Part shown: piece by piece, positions 17,740 to 27,799 of the stretch
Position numbering within the stretch: position 1 is the stretch's first letter
How the letters are laid out: each line of letters begins with the position of its first letter
Assembly: GCF_000317695.1 (NCBI RefSeq)
Contig: NC_019773.1
Location: 1-64,000, forward strand
Direction of reading: 5' to 3'
Length of the DNA: 64,000 bases
From: Anabaena cylindrica PCC 7122
Lineage (GTDB): Bacteria > Cyanobacteriota > Cyanobacteriia > Cyanobacteriales > Nostocaceae
Notes under the pieces: generated by a model
The model's database searches: none
Told to the model about the DNA's origin: nothing
Seen by the model: only the letters and a program-made list of their open reading frames with translations
Program-made: the position numbers and the translations under genes

Positions 17740-18138
17740 TTATTCTCCTTCAACACCCGCGTAAATTGCTGTTGCCCAAAAACTAAACTCTTGTGCTAAA
17801 GCCAGTCCCAAACCTGTTAAACCTAAATAATCATCTGTACTCAGGTTTTTTAAAGTTGCTAAACCTTGTTCACCAGATAAATTTTGCTGTCCTGATACCG
17901 CTTGCAAGCATTCAAAGAATTTTTTTACTACTTGTTTTTTACCCATCATGCCATCAGGTAATGACATTTCTTCAGCTTTTAATCGCATCATTCCCCAAGT
18001 AGAAAGATAGGTATATAATTCCACAGCTTGACTTTTTTGTTGTCTCAAACGAGTGGTGTCATCCTGATTAGTTGAAATCCGCAAATTATTTAAACCATCG
18101 TAAATTGGTGTAGCAAGTGTTCTAGGGTCAAAGGTCAT
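17740..18138 (-). CDS. cmr5: Cmr5, small subunit of type III-B complex
   Basis: A 132-residue mostly helical protein in the expected place and size for Cmr5. It is recognised from its family-like pattern (LYTYLSTWGMMRLKAE, then VVKKFFECLQAVS and LGLTGLGLALAQEFSFWATA). Cmr5 forms the inner filament of the Cmr complex along with Cas10 and helps hold target RNA. It has no catalytic residues. It lies 27 bp after cmr4 and 5 bp before the Cmr6-Cmr1 fusion. Confidence 0.88.
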   Translation of the reverse strand: MTFDPRTLATPIYDGLNNLRISTNQDDTTRLRQQKSQAVELYTYLSTWGMMRLKAEEMSLPDGMMGKKQVVKKFFECLQAVSGQQNLSGEQGLATLKNLSTDDYLGLTGLGLALAQEFSFWATAIYAGVEGE

Positions 18139-18165
18139 ATTAATTCATTCCTATATTATTAATAA

Positions 18166-18942
18166 CTACATCCATTGTTGGACAAATCCACGTCCTAAAC
18201 TTTCTTGTCCTCCAATTTGTAGGATTTCATTGGCTGCTAATAAATTTTTAAAATTATCGTAAGATTTTTGCGATGTTCCATTAGCTTGTGATGTAATTCC
18301 CCAAGGTAAATACATTAATGTATCCGGCGGAATTGCTTCTTCATAACGGAAACCACCATCTACTGATTTATGGGCATCAAGTTTAATTTTTACCTGTCGC
18401 CATAAACTCATTTGAATCAATGTTGCACAATGTTTATCTGGTAAAACCAATAATCGGTTTATAGATTTTGTAGAATCAGATTGAGGTACAAATTGTTCTA
18501 AACTATTTCCTGATTGTAGTTGTTCTGCTTTGATAATTGCATCTTTTAAATAAACCGCAGCACCATTATTAAAGTTACAACTATATTCTGAAGGTATGGA
18601 TAATTTACCACCTTGTAAACGCTGCCAACGTTGTAATAAAAGAGGACAACTTACCCAAACTACACTATGACTTAATGAGGGTACTGGCAACCATAATATA
18701 GAAGCATCACCAATCCAAATATTACCCTGTTCTAATTGTTGACCATCTTTTAATTCATTGCCAAATAGTTGATGTTTTAGGTCTTCATTTGTAGCCAATG
18801 AACGCACTTTACCCCGCACTGTACTAGAAGGAATGTAAGGTAAATTAGTATGAGATTCACGGGCAATTCCTAATAAGTTACCCTCTTGGGTTGTACCACC
18901 TGTATGTAATGGTGAAAGCAGATATAAATAAATGTATTCCAT
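18166..18942 (-). CDS. cmr4: Cmr4, backbone RNase subunit of type III-B complex
   Basis: A 258-residue RAMP protein, slightly short for Cmr4. The N-terminus YLYLLSPLHTGGTTQEGNL and the IPSSTVRGKVRSLA segment are typical. The catalytic Asp of Cmr4 is expected in the loop after the first strand; the fragment LFGNELKDGQQLEQGNIWIGD contains Asp residues, but I cannot fix the exact one. The C-terminal IGGQESLGRGFVQ is the RAMP glycine loop. Several copies form the backbone that cuts target RNA at 6-nt intervals. Confidence 0.9.
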   Translation of the reverse strand: MEYIYLYLLSPLHTGGTTQEGNLLGIARESHTNLPYIPSSTVRGKVRSLATNEDLKHQLFGNELKDGQQLEQGNIWIGDASILWLPVPSLSHSVVWVSCPLLLQRWQRLQGGKLSIPSEYSCNFNNGAAVYLKDAIIKAEQLQSGNSLEQFVPQSDSTKSINRLLVLPDKHCATLIQMSLWRQVKIKLDAHKSVDGGFRYEEAIPPDTLMYLPWGITSQANGTSQKSYDNFKNLLAANEILQIGGQESLGRGFVQQWM

Positions 18943-18953
18943 TGTTATTTTTC

Positions 18954-20090
18954 CTAATTGTTTTGATATTTAATCCACAACATTTCTGAATAACCGAGTT
19001 TTCGCCAGTTATTTACACGATTTTCTTTATCGTTCTCCAAACGTTTATTATCCTGAAACAAACCTTGAGGTTTATTCAAATAGTACAAACTCCCCGGTGG
19101 TGCTGCAAATACTTGGGGTGCAGGAATACTTGTTTTATCCTCTTTAGCTCTGATTCTGCAACTGATTGGGACTGGTTTATCTGTGGCCATACCCACAAAA
19201 TTACCGTCTTTGATTTTCCACTCCCAAGGATAAGGACGACATAAATTGATTCTATTTTTATGCTTGTCTGTATGGGGTCTTTCAAAAACTCCAGGAGTCA
19301 CCAAATAAGCTATTGCTTTATCATCATGATTAAAATTATTATCAGATAATTGCTGTAATTCTTGCCATTGTTCCCCCAGTTCTGGACAAGATTCTAAAAT
19401 TACTCTATGTCCTTCTCCTCCCAATCTGATCGTAGCAGGTGTTTCTATTTTCTCATTAATTCCTATAGCAAACCCCCAATTTTGATGTAGTCTAATAGCA
19501 TTTTCCACAAAATAACCATCAGCATCTTTGACTTGTTTTGTTCCGGGTTCAATGCTATTATGAGAACGGGTTTCTATGGCGTATGGTTTATCTTCGTGTC
19601 TACCCTCAATGGCTTGCCAATCTTCCTTATTAATTCTACCAGATTCTAAGTACTCTTTGACAACTTCATAAGGTAAATACTGTCTAAACTTTGCTTCGGA
19701 ACTCCCTACACATTTTTGTAATGGATTGTTTTGATTTTCTTCATCTTCCTCATCTTCATCTTTAGCATTATAAGGTTTCACCAATGGACAAGGTTGGGTT
19801 TCATCCCATAAGGCATTATTGATATAAGATTTTTTTTCCCACACTAAAGGTACAAGGTCTATAGAACCCGCAAACCCCAAAGGTCGAGGTAAATATAGGG
19901 TGTTTTCATAGCTCAAAAATGAACCCGTAATATCAAATTCACCACCTCCCAACAACCCCCGCAATGCACCAGCTATAGTATGTCCATTGGGAGGAAACAC
20001 ACTACCCGCCCACGCCCTCTGCTGTGGTGAAAATGGTTTGGCATCCCTTAACATTAAAATATCCAATGGTGTCAGTTTGTACCAGTGCAT
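18954..20090 (-). CDS. cmr3: Cmr3, crRNA 5'-handle binding RAMP subunit
   Basis: A 378-residue protein with the diagnostic Cmr3 start: WYKLTPLDILMLRDAKPFSP, then AWAGSVFPPNGHTIAGALRG. Cmr3 caps the complex beside Cas10 and holds the crRNA 5' tag. Its ATG overlaps the cas10 stop by one base, so the two are translationally coupled. A repetitive acidic stretch (DEDEEDEEN) lies near residue 115 and is unlike the rest. Confidence 0.92.
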   Translation of the reverse strand: MHWYKLTPLDILMLRDAKPFSPQQRAWAGSVFPPNGHTIAGALRGLLGGGEFDITGSFLSYENTLYLPRPLGFAGSIDLVPLVWEKKSYINNALWDETQPCPLVKPYNAKDEDEEDEENQNNPLQKCVGSSEAKFRQYLPYEVVKEYLESGRINKEDWQAIEGRHEDKPYAIETRSHNSIEPGTKQVKDADGYFVENAIRLHQNWGFAIGINEKIETPATIRLGGEGHRVILESCPELGEQWQELQQLSDNNFNHDDKAIAYLVTPGVFERPHTDKHKNRINLCRPYPWEWKIKDGNFVGMATDKPVPISCRIRAKEDKTSIPAPQVFAAPPGSLYYLNKPQGLFQDNKRLENDKENRVNNWRKLGYSEMLWIKYQNN

Positions 20091-23000
20091 TAATTATCAC
20101 CTCCTAGTTTGATATGACGGTTGCGTTTAACAAAAGCCGCAAGTTTTAACCAGTTTTGAATTTCGGTGTCCAGGTTTTTGGTTTGGGTGGTGCTAAACAA
20201 TGCTGTTAAGAAGTCTGCAAGGGCTATTTGGAATTGCTCTTTGGCGGTTTTATCAGTTTGGAATTGGTCGCGGCGATCGCAAAACAATTTAGTCCAGGGT
20301 TTTATGGCCTCTTGGCTCGGTGCTGGGTGCTGACTCCACAGACTCGCTGCTTGTTCAAAGATGGCACTGTCTAAGTCCCCTTTAATTAATTGTTGCCACT
20401 GATGGAAAACATCAAATTTAGCGGTGGATTTCAAGGTGTTGCCATTTCCGTAGAGTACCCGCACTTGTACAGCGTCTTTTTTGTTGAAACAATCTTTTTG
20501 ACCACGTTTTTCACTAGGTAGTTCGCAACCATGATGATATTCGTGTTTTTTCGCTGCGTCTTCTGCGTCCCAGAGACTTTCAAGGGCGATCGCTAATGGT
20601 ACTGAATGATGGGCAATTACGATACCAAAGCTGATGGTGGCTGCGCTGCCCATTGTGAATAGGGGGCGGTCATGGATACCTTCTGGTAAAGGAGAGCGAT
20701 CGCCTGACCAACTCCAGTAGTCTCCAGGGTTATCAAAATATTTCCCTTGGTTGTCTGCGCTCAACTTAAAGGGGTCTTCAGCACCTCTAAAACATTGGCG
20801 GATATCCCATAACCATTTATCCCATTCCCACAGATTCGTATAGGCTAAAACATCATCACCACCACCGTAAATTAATCTACCAGCGTAACGGGTTTGAGTG
20901 AGGTAAGGTACTAATTGATTAGAGAAGTCTAATAATGCCCGACTTAATGCACTGTGGGTACTCGGACCCATTCTTTTGGTGAGTTTTAGAAACTCTGGGA
21001 ACTGTGTTAGTGGTGTTGTGGCTGTGGCAACTTTTTCAGCAAAACCATCGGGAATATAATCACTATAGGTTTTGAGCTTTGTTCCCTTTAACCATTCACT
21101 CATGCTATCACCATCACCCGCAGCTAATACATACCAATCTGATGGGTTATTACTGGGATAATGTTTACTAATAATCTCGTTGATTTCTGTGGTGTATTCT
21201 TCCTTTAATTCATCATTATTGGGCAAATCTTCTAGTATCCAACCAGCATTAAGTAAGCGGGGATGGTATTTTTTAGGATTCTGTTTTTTATCTATCCAGG
21301 GAATACCCCATTTACCACGCATTTCTATCAGTATATCTTCAATTTCTGGGTATTTATCAACTATTGCCTGACACGCGCTATCAAACTTACGTTTATGATC
21401 AGGATTACTTTGATTTACTTTTAAATACCCAGCAACCCCAGAGGTTAAATCTGGATACGATATTTCTAAATTTTCGATTCCCAATAAATGAGGTAAAATT
21501 TTGTGTAAACCACGTTTGAGAACTTCTGTAGCATTTAATTGTTCTGTTCCATCAAAAAACCCTGCTCGATGTTTCCATAATTTCTTGGTATCACCTTCTG
21601 TCATCCAGTCTTTTCCATCTTTACCAGGACTAACAACAGAACCAATACCTGATATTGTAGAACGTGGTCCAAAGGCTGTAGGGAGTTCCCAATTTCTAGC
21701 GTTTTTTACTGATGCTAAACTATCGCGGGTAGCGTCAAAGATATAACCCCACCATGAACCTATATTAGCACTAAAGCCTCTTTTATATTTCTGTTGACGA
21801 ACTCTATAGGATTCTTGTAATAAATCTTTTTCTTGTTCTTTGAAAAGCCGATTATTATTGTTGATTAAGTTGTAAGTTTCATTTTGTGCCTTTGACCAAC
21901 TTTCAAATTCTTGATTTTTGTTTTCATTAGCCGAGCATTTAAACTCTGTTCCTGGTTTACCTATGGGTAATGCCGTCCAATAGGTTTGCCATTGGGATTT
22001 TAACCATCCTTTCCATGTTGTATGATTAGGGTCTAAGCTTTTCATCCAATGGCGTTCATGTTGTAATTCTTCTAATACTAAATCACCAATTTTCAACCAT
22101 TCTTCTAATAGGGTTTGCTGGGCTGTCTGCATTGCTGCTTGTACCTTGTCTTCTGGTAATACCAATGCTATAACGTTAGGAAACCCTGCGGTTAATAATA
22201 ATTCTGGTGATGTTTCACCAATAAATTCTGCAAATTCTGGGTATTTTTGTACTAACCAATGGTCAATTAGGGGTTGTTGATATAAACTAGGATAAAGTAA
22301 AGTATCCGGTCCATATTGATTGGCTAGTTTCCAACAAACTTTAGCTGATAGATAATGCAGTAACCAAGAACCAGCCCAAAAATCGCGCATTTTGCGACTG
22401 GATTTGATTAATTCTTGTACTGGGGTAAAGCTAAATACTGCTAAATATGGATGTGAAACTGGTTTTTTTCTAGGCCAGTTTTTGATTTCATCTAATGTTA
22501 AATCGTATCCAGCAAATCCACCTGCTAAGGCTGCGGTCATACTCACATGACTCCAAATAGAAGCATCGGGAATCCTGGTTTCTGCTGGCATTAACATTAA
22601 GGAACTATCTGTGAATATATCACAGGTTACTTGGGGTAAACAACGCCATAACCACCAATATAATTGTTTAATTTTAGGAATATTGTTTTCAATATCTTCT
22701 TGTTTTAATAATTTTGGAATTTTTGCTAATAATTCATCTTCTTTTGTAAATAGAAATTCTGCACGTTTACCATTAATTAATTGCTGATGAAATTTGACTT
22801 TTAAATCTTGTTTTGCACCAGATAGTAAATGTCTAATCTGTAATCCCTTGTCAGGGTTATTACCTTCTGCATAGTTGACATAAGCTGTAGTACCACCTAT
22901 GGCGGATCTATCACTTGCTGAAGCAACATGGTCTGCTAATAGTATGTTTGCTAGTGCTTTACCACCAGAATCATCGGGGGTTTTGCCAATTTCTACCCAA

Positions 23001-23125
23001 GGTTTCATTACTTCTAGTTGTTCGTAGAAGCTATTTTTACCCCGTCCTGTGTTGTCATGTAATGCTTTTAATACAGGGTCATGTAGTAACCCCCAGATTT
23101 TAGCCCGCCAATATTCTTCTGACAC
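20090..23125 (-). CDS. cas10: Cas10 (Cmr2), signature subunit of type III-B CRISPR-Cas
   Basis: A 1011-residue protein. The N-terminus has WGLLHDPVLKALHD with His15-Asp16, an HD-like nuclease motif. The palm/cyclase motif GGDD is intact at residues 755-758 (YGGGDDVLAY), so synthesis of cyclic oligoadenylate second messengers is expected. That fits the CARF-HEPN effector in the same operon. Zinc-binding Cys residues of the middle domain are not obvious to me. It is the first gene of the cmr operon and is read in the same direction as the upstream CRISPR array and cas1-cas2. Confidence 0.96.
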   Translation of the reverse strand: MSEEYWRAKIWGLLHDPVLKALHDNTGRGKNSFYEQLEVMKPWVEIGKTPDDSGGKALANILLADHVASASDRSAIGGTTAYVNYAEGNNPDKGLQIRHLLSGAKQDLKVKFHQQLINGKRAEFLFTKEDELLAKIPKLLKQEDIENNIPKIKQLYWWLWRCLPQVTCDIFTDSSLMLMPAETRIPDASIWSHVSMTAALAGGFAGYDLTLDEIKNWPRKKPVSHPYLAVFSFTPVQELIKSSRKMRDFWAGSWLLHYLSAKVCWKLANQYGPDTLLYPSLYQQPLIDHWLVQKYPEFAEFIGETSPELLLTAGFPNVIALVLPEDKVQAAMQTAQQTLLEEWLKIGDLVLEELQHERHWMKSLDPNHTTWKGWLKSQWQTYWTALPIGKPGTEFKCSANENKNQEFESWSKAQNETYNLINNNNRLFKEQEKDLLQESYRVRQQKYKRGFSANIGSWWGYIFDATRDSLASVKNARNWELPTAFGPRSTISGIGSVVSPGKDGKDWMTEGDTKKLWKHRAGFFDGTEQLNATEVLKRGLHKILPHLLGIENLEISYPDLTSGVAGYLKVNQSNPDHKRKFDSACQAIVDKYPEIEDILIEMRGKWGIPWIDKKQNPKKYHPRLLNAGWILEDLPNNDELKEEYTTEINEIISKHYPSNNPSDWYVLAAGDGDSMSEWLKGTKLKTYSDYIPDGFAEKVATATTPLTQFPEFLKLTKRMGPSTHSALSRALLDFSNQLVPYLTQTRYAGRLIYGGGDDVLAYTNLWEWDKWLWDIRQCFRGAEDPFKLSADNQGKYFDNPGDYWSWSGDRSPLPEGIHDRPLFTMGSAATISFGIVIAHHSVPLAIALESLWDAEDAAKKHEYHHGCELPSEKRGQKDCFNKKDAVQVRVLYGNGNTLKSTAKFDVFHQWQQLIKGDLDSAIFEQAASLWSQHPAPSQEAIKPWTKLFCDRRDQFQTDKTAKEQFQIALADFLTALFSTTQTKNLDTEIQNWLKLAAFVKRNRHIKLGGDN

Positions 23126-23459
23126 CAGTATTTTCCTTGTGTAGCTGATATTTACATTGTATTAGCGAATTTAAGTATTTGTCTAGGAATATAAAATATT
23201 GCAACATCTCTATCAATAATTCCTATAATGCTTTCTTTGTAAGCTTTTCCTATCCATAAGGATTTTATTACAAATATTTTTTTGTATTTGACATAAGTTC
23301 TTATTTATGCACGTATTAAACTATAGTTTTTATTCTAACTAAACTTTTGTAGTTCAAATGTATTGTATTGGGCGTTGCTAGTACAAGCTTTAAGAATGTA
23401 AAAATAAATACTGTTTAGTTGGGGAAGCGATCGCTATTGCTCTTAAAGCCGTTAATATC
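23126..23459 (-). promoter_or_regulatory. Intergenic region between cas10 and the array trailer
   Basis: This 334-bp AT-rich stretch holds no gene. It must contain the ribosome site and probably a promoter of the cmr operon, unless array transcription reads through. One HIP1 site lies next to the last repeat (about 23427-23434). No clear terminator hairpin separates the array from cas10. Confidence 0.4.
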
Positions 23460-25825
23460 GTTTCCATTCAATTAATATCCCCAGCGAGTGGGAATTCTAA
23501 AGCAGTGCAATCTGTCGCAACTTCAATTAAAGTTTCCATTCAATTAATATCCCCAGCGAGTGGGAATAATATAGTCACAATCTACCTTTCACACAAGTAG
23601 AGTGTTTCCATTCAATTAATATCCCCAGCGAGTGGGAATTAGAAACCTTTACAGCTAAAGATAAAGAGCTATCTGTTTCCATTCAATTAATATCCCCAGC
23701 GAGTGGGAATCTGATTGACATCGGGTTATGTGAAGATAACACGGAAGAATAGTTTCCATTCAATTAATATCCCCAGCGAGTGGGAATTAGATGAACTTGT
23801 AAACTTTGGTAGTAAATCACATGATGGTTTCCATTCAATTAATATCCCCAGCGAGTGGGAATCCACGTCATCCATGCTGGCTCGTAGGTGGAGAGAGATA
23901 GCAACTAGGTTTCCATTCAATTAATATCCCCAGCGAGTGGGAATTTGGCAAGTAGTTCAAACTGGTCAAATCAGTGTTGAAGATCCAATTACTAGTTTCC
24001 ATTCAATTAATATCCCCAGCGAGTGGGAATAAACAATCATCATCTACATCATCATATTTGAAATAACCAGTTTCCATTCAATTAATATCCCCAGCGAGTG
24101 GGAATTCTGTTTGTTGTAGCTTACAAGCTACTCTACAAATTAGAGTTTCCATTCAATTAATATCCCCAGCGAGTGGGAATTTATCCGAGTCTTCAATACG
24201 TCTTTTTGTCAACAAAGTTTCCATTCAATTAATATCCCCAGCGAGTGGGAATTTAATACTAGCTTAATTCTTACTAAAGAGTCATTTTACGGTTTCCATT
24301 CAATTAATATCCCCAGCGAGTGGGAATTAGGTGATGTACCATTACTTGAACAAACTAAATTTGGCAAAGTTTCCATTCAATTAATATCCCCAGCGAGTGG
24401 GAATCATCAAGCAGGACATCATGTAACTTTTGAAAATCGAAAGTTTCCATTCAATTAATATCCCCAGCGAGTGGGAATAATAGTGGTTTAATCCAACTGT
24501 GTACGTTCTCATCTGGTTTCCATTCAATTAATATCCCCAGCGAGTGGGAATGGAAGTATTCTAAAACTACAAAGTGAAGCTTATTCTAAGTTTCCATTCA
24601 ATTAATATCCCCAGCGAGTGGGAATAAGATGACACTCTACAAGGGTTATAAGCTCCATTCATCAAAGTTTCCATTCAATTAATATCCCCAGCGAGTGGGA
24701 ATCCTTTTAGCACAATAACTGTAATAGTTTCTGCTACTGATGTTTCCATTCAATTAATATCCCCAGCGAGTGGGAATCTGACATTATCAGACAAGTTGAA
24801 CAGCGTGAAATGGTTTCCATTCAATTAATATCCCCAGCGAGTGGGAATTCTACGCAGAGTCAGGTAAAGTCTCTTATTTTCAAGGTGGTTTCCATTCAAT
24901 TAATATCCCCAGCGAGTGGGAATCTACCACCAAAGACCAATCAAGTTAGACCTGAGCATTCTACAGTTTCCATTCAATTAATATCCCCAGCGAGTGGGAA
25001 TCATATTAAGGCATCTTCTTGGGACGGATTAAACCAGTTTCCATTCAATTAATATCCCCAGCGAGTGGGAATTGGAGTGTCTCACCATTCTCGGTAGCTA
25101 CTGCCTCGGTTTCCATTCAATTAATATCCCCAGCGAGTGGGAATACTTTATCACGGTACTATCTGAGGACTTGATGTGGGAGGTTTCCATTCAATTAATA
25201 TCCCCAGCGAGTGGGAATGATTGTTGCTTTTTAGGTATAGACGATGATGAGATAGTTTCCATTCAATTAATATCCCCAGCGAGTGGGAATGTTAAGGACG
25301 CGGTTATGACTAACGAAAAATCAAGTTTCCATTCAATTAATATCCCCAGCGAGTGGGAATTGATGATGTACTGGTAGTTAGTTTACCTGCTCAATCTATG
25401 GGTTTCCATTCAATTAATATCCCCAGCGAGTGGGAATGTGTAAACTGCTTTATCTGGTAATTCATTTAATAGTTGTTTGTTTCCATTCAATTAATATCCC
25501 CAGCGAGTGGGAATGAAAGCGGTAAGTTCGATGCTCAACATTTACGAATAGTTTCCATTCAATTAATATCCCCAGCGAGTGGGAATTTGTGATCAGTAGA
25601 ATCAGCTAAGTCCTCATCTAGCTGCCGTAAATAGTGTTTCCATTCAATTAATATCCCCAGCGAGTGGGAATTCTGCAAAAATGGCTGCTGAAGAATCAAT
25701 TGATTACGACGTTTCCATTCAATTAATATCCCCAGCGAGTGGGAATTAGCCCTCTTCCCTACTCCCCCTAGTTATCCTCGATCCATCTGGTTTCCATTCA
25801 ATTAATATCCCCAGCGAGTGGGAAT
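23460..25825 (-). CRISPR. CRISPR array 2: 32 repeats of 36 bp, 31 spacers
   Basis: Thirty-two copies of a 36-bp repeat run from 23460 to 25790 (start of the last). On the plus strand each begins GTTTCCATTCAATTAATATC and ends GCGAGTGGGAAT; I saw no variant copy. Spacers are about 34-50 bp. The complementary strand ends GAATGGAAAC, a standard crRNA 5' handle, so transcription is on the minus strand, from the cas2 side toward cas10. A Cas6 is needed to process it but is not encoded in this window. Array direction matches the flanking cas genes. Confidence 0.98.
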
Positions 25826-26009
25826 ACCTCTATTTTAAACCCTTACTCATTAAGGAGTCTAGACCCACTTTCCGAAGGTCAGCAAAAACCGCTGCTAAAC
25901 AGATCACAAAACCACCATTAAAAACTACATAACCCTTACCCAATAAGTAACCGAAGTTCACAACCATAAAATAAACACTCCAGCCATTTTATCCAAACTT
26001 CAGAAACAA
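25826..26009 (-). promoter_or_regulatory. Leader of CRISPR array 2
   Basis: This AT-rich 184-bp stretch lies between the cas2 stop and the first repeat, on the upstream side for minus-strand transcription. This is the expected place for the leader with the array promoter and the Cas1-Cas2 integration signals. No ORF is present. Confidence 0.7.
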
Positions 26010-26291
26010 CTAGATAATAATTGAACTAGGTGGTTCAATTACAGGTATTCCCACGCCCCAAGTTTCCACTTGAGACAAAGTATGTCGAGACAAAGGATAA
26101 AACCTGACATTATCCTCTTCTAACTTCAGCTTTTTTCTCAATTGACGGCGTAAATTCTGATATTTTTCGGTATTTAACTGACATTCAAACACAGAATACT
26201 GCACACGCTGTCCATAACCTTCTAATAAATCAGCCACTTTTTTGCGCCGTTTATTACAGGGAATATCATAAGCAATCACATACAAAAACAT
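26010..26291 (-). CDS. cas2: Cas2, CRISPR spacer integration subunit
   Basis: A 93-residue ferredoxin-fold protein with the Cas2 opening MFLYVIAYDIPCNKRRKKVA, including the conserved Asp9. VQYSVFECQLNTEKY and VRFYPLSRHTL follow as usual. Cas2 forms the core of the Cas1-Cas2 integrase that inserts new spacers at the leader end. It starts 9 bp after the cas1 stop and ends next to the leader. Confidence 0.96.
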   Translation of the reverse strand: MFLYVIAYDIPCNKRRKKVADLLEGYGQRVQYSVFECQLNTEKYQNLRRQLRKKLKLEEDNVRFYPLSRHTLSQVETWGVGIPVIEPPSSIII

Positions 26292-26300
26292 AACATAATT

Positions 26301-27293
26301 TTAGTCAATTCGATACGGTTTATAATGATGACTAGGATTATAAACAAACTGCTTAAAAGCCCTCACCTGTTGAGTTAACAAATCCCATTTTGGTTGTTTA
26401 ATTCCCTCATCAGTTTGTATTTCCTCTGACATCCGTTGCAAAAACGCTCGTAGAAATTTCTTCCTTCCCTCATCATTCAAATAACAACCACCATTTTTAA
26501 ATTCAAAATCAGCTTCAGCATTAACGATTTTGCGATTAATTAACCACATTACTAGAGAATCTATAAAGGGAGCGCGAAATTCCTCAATCAAATCAGAAGC
26601 TAATGCCGCATGACCATCATTTGCCTGATGTAAACAAGCATAATAAGGATCGAGTCCTTGAATCTCGATCAGGGCTAATAAGTGATTCCAAAGAACTTGA
26701 TAACCAAAACTTAACATGGCATTTACTGGGTTTCCTGGAGGACGACGACTACGACCGGAAAATACAAAATCAGGATTTGTTAAACATTCACTAAAAGCTG
26801 AAAAATATTGAGCCGCACCCGCACCCTCAAATCCCATTAATCTTTCCCAAGTATCAGCTTGTGCTGTTTGGTCAGCTAAATAATCTAAACTCTGTAAAAC
26901 TCGTTCTAAAACCTCCGACTCTCTTTTTTTTCTCTGTCTTCGCAACAGAACTCTACTATTTTTTAACTTACCTTGGATCATAGCCCTAGCAGTAATTAAC
27001 CTTTCTACAGGGGATAACTGTTGTTGATAACGAGATAATTGTCGATATCCTCTAGAAATTGGTAAAATTCTGCCATAGCAATAACCCATGCGTGATAAAT
27101 AAGCAATGGGAATATCTCTCCATAAGCAAGCACGAATGACTTGGGTAGTTATTTGCGATCGCCCAAAAATGAGAATTTGTTCTAACAGAGGTAACTGCAC
27201 TTCAGCATATACAGTTTCTCCTTGCTTAACTAGCAAAGTTTCTTTCTGTAAACATACATAGCAATTTTGCTCAGAGACATAAAGAGTCTGCAT
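26301..27293 (-). CDS. cas1: Cas1, CRISPR integrase
   Basis: A 330-residue Cas1. The metal-binding triad is visible: Glu in LMGFEGAGAAQYF, and His and Asp in CLHQANDGHAALASDLIEEF. The start at 27293 (MQTLYVSEQNCYVCL) is preferred over the in-frame ATG at 27320, because it leaves a 14-bp gap to csx18 instead of an overlap and matches the usual N-terminal strand. It is not fused to a reverse transcriptase. It pairs with cas2 downstream. Confidence 0.95.
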   Translation of the reverse strand: MQTLYVSEQNCYVCLQKETLLVKQGETVYAEVQLPLLEQILIFGRSQITTQVIRACLWRDIPIAYLSRMGYCYGRILPISRGYRQLSRYQQQLSPVERLITARAMIQGKLKNSRVLLRRQRKKRESEVLERVLQSLDYLADQTAQADTWERLMGFEGAGAAQYFSAFSECLTNPDFVFSGRSRRPPGNPVNAMLSFGYQVLWNHLLALIEIQGLDPYYACLHQANDGHAALASDLIEEFRAPFIDSLVMWLINRKIVNAEADFEFKNGGCYLNDEGRKKFLRAFLQRMSEEIQTDEGIKQPKWDLLTQQVRAFKQFVYNPSHHYKPYRID

Positions 27294-27307
27294 AAAATTA
27301 TGAATTA

Positions 27308-27583
27308 TTAACGCCACCAACGTTGTAAATTAGATTTTCTTGCAGAGCGATGTTCACTCTCAGTAGAAGATGTTAATTCTGCATTTTGTTCTGGATCTAA
27401 CCACAAAATTACCCTATCTGCTGCACTGGAAACTAGGTAAGTAGCAACGGCAATTAACATAGTATTAATAATTACTGCTGATAAGCCTAAAGGTGCAATT
27501 AACAAAATTACCAGAGTAATACCGCCATTAATAGTAGATACAGAAACATTTCTGACTGTAGCAGAACGTCGAGAAATATACAT
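27308..27583 (-). CDS. csx18: Csx18-like small CRISPR-associated membrane protein
   Basis: A 91-residue protein with two hydrophobic helices (TINGGITLVILLIAPLGLSA and VIINTMLIAVATYLVSSAAD) and a polar basic tail. It matches my recollection of the cyanobacterial Csx18 family, found next to cas1 in type III loci. Its function is unknown. It is the first gene of the csx18-cas1-cas2 unit and is divergent from the WYL regulator gene. Confidence 0.72.
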   Translation of the reverse strand: MYISRRSATVRNVSVSTINGGITLVILLIAPLGLSAVIINTMLIAVATYLVSSAADRVILWLDPEQNAELTSSTESEHRSARKSNLQRWWR

Positions 27584-27799
27584 AGTTCAAAATAAAGACT
27601 GGCTTAAAAGTGATGATATTGACTACGATAATCGCAGAATTACCCAAAAGCCAGAAAAAGGTTATAAACTAAATTATTATACTTATATTCCCTAAACCAA
27701 GATTGACAATACTTACAGCTAATTTTTACCAACAGTCTAAATATTTTCTTTTTACAATCAGACTAATTAACTATAAATTCCTGCCAGTGATTTTTTACC
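27584..27799. promoter_or_regulatory. Divergent promoter region, csx18 and WYL regulator
   Basis: This AT-rich 216-bp region separates the divergently transcribed adaptation genes and the WYL gene. Promoters for both directions must lie here, and the WYL protein may bind it, as WYL regulators do beside other cyanobacterial CRISPR loci. No clear operator is recognised. Confidence 0.45.

Noticed and set aside
23715..25377. Four ORFs inside CRISPR array 2 with recurring FHSINIPSEWE or VSIQLISPASGN
   Set aside because: These peptides are just translations of the 36-bp repeat in different frames.
26301..27293. Reverse transcriptase-Cas1 fusion
   Set aside because: The protein has only the length and motifs of a normal Cas1.
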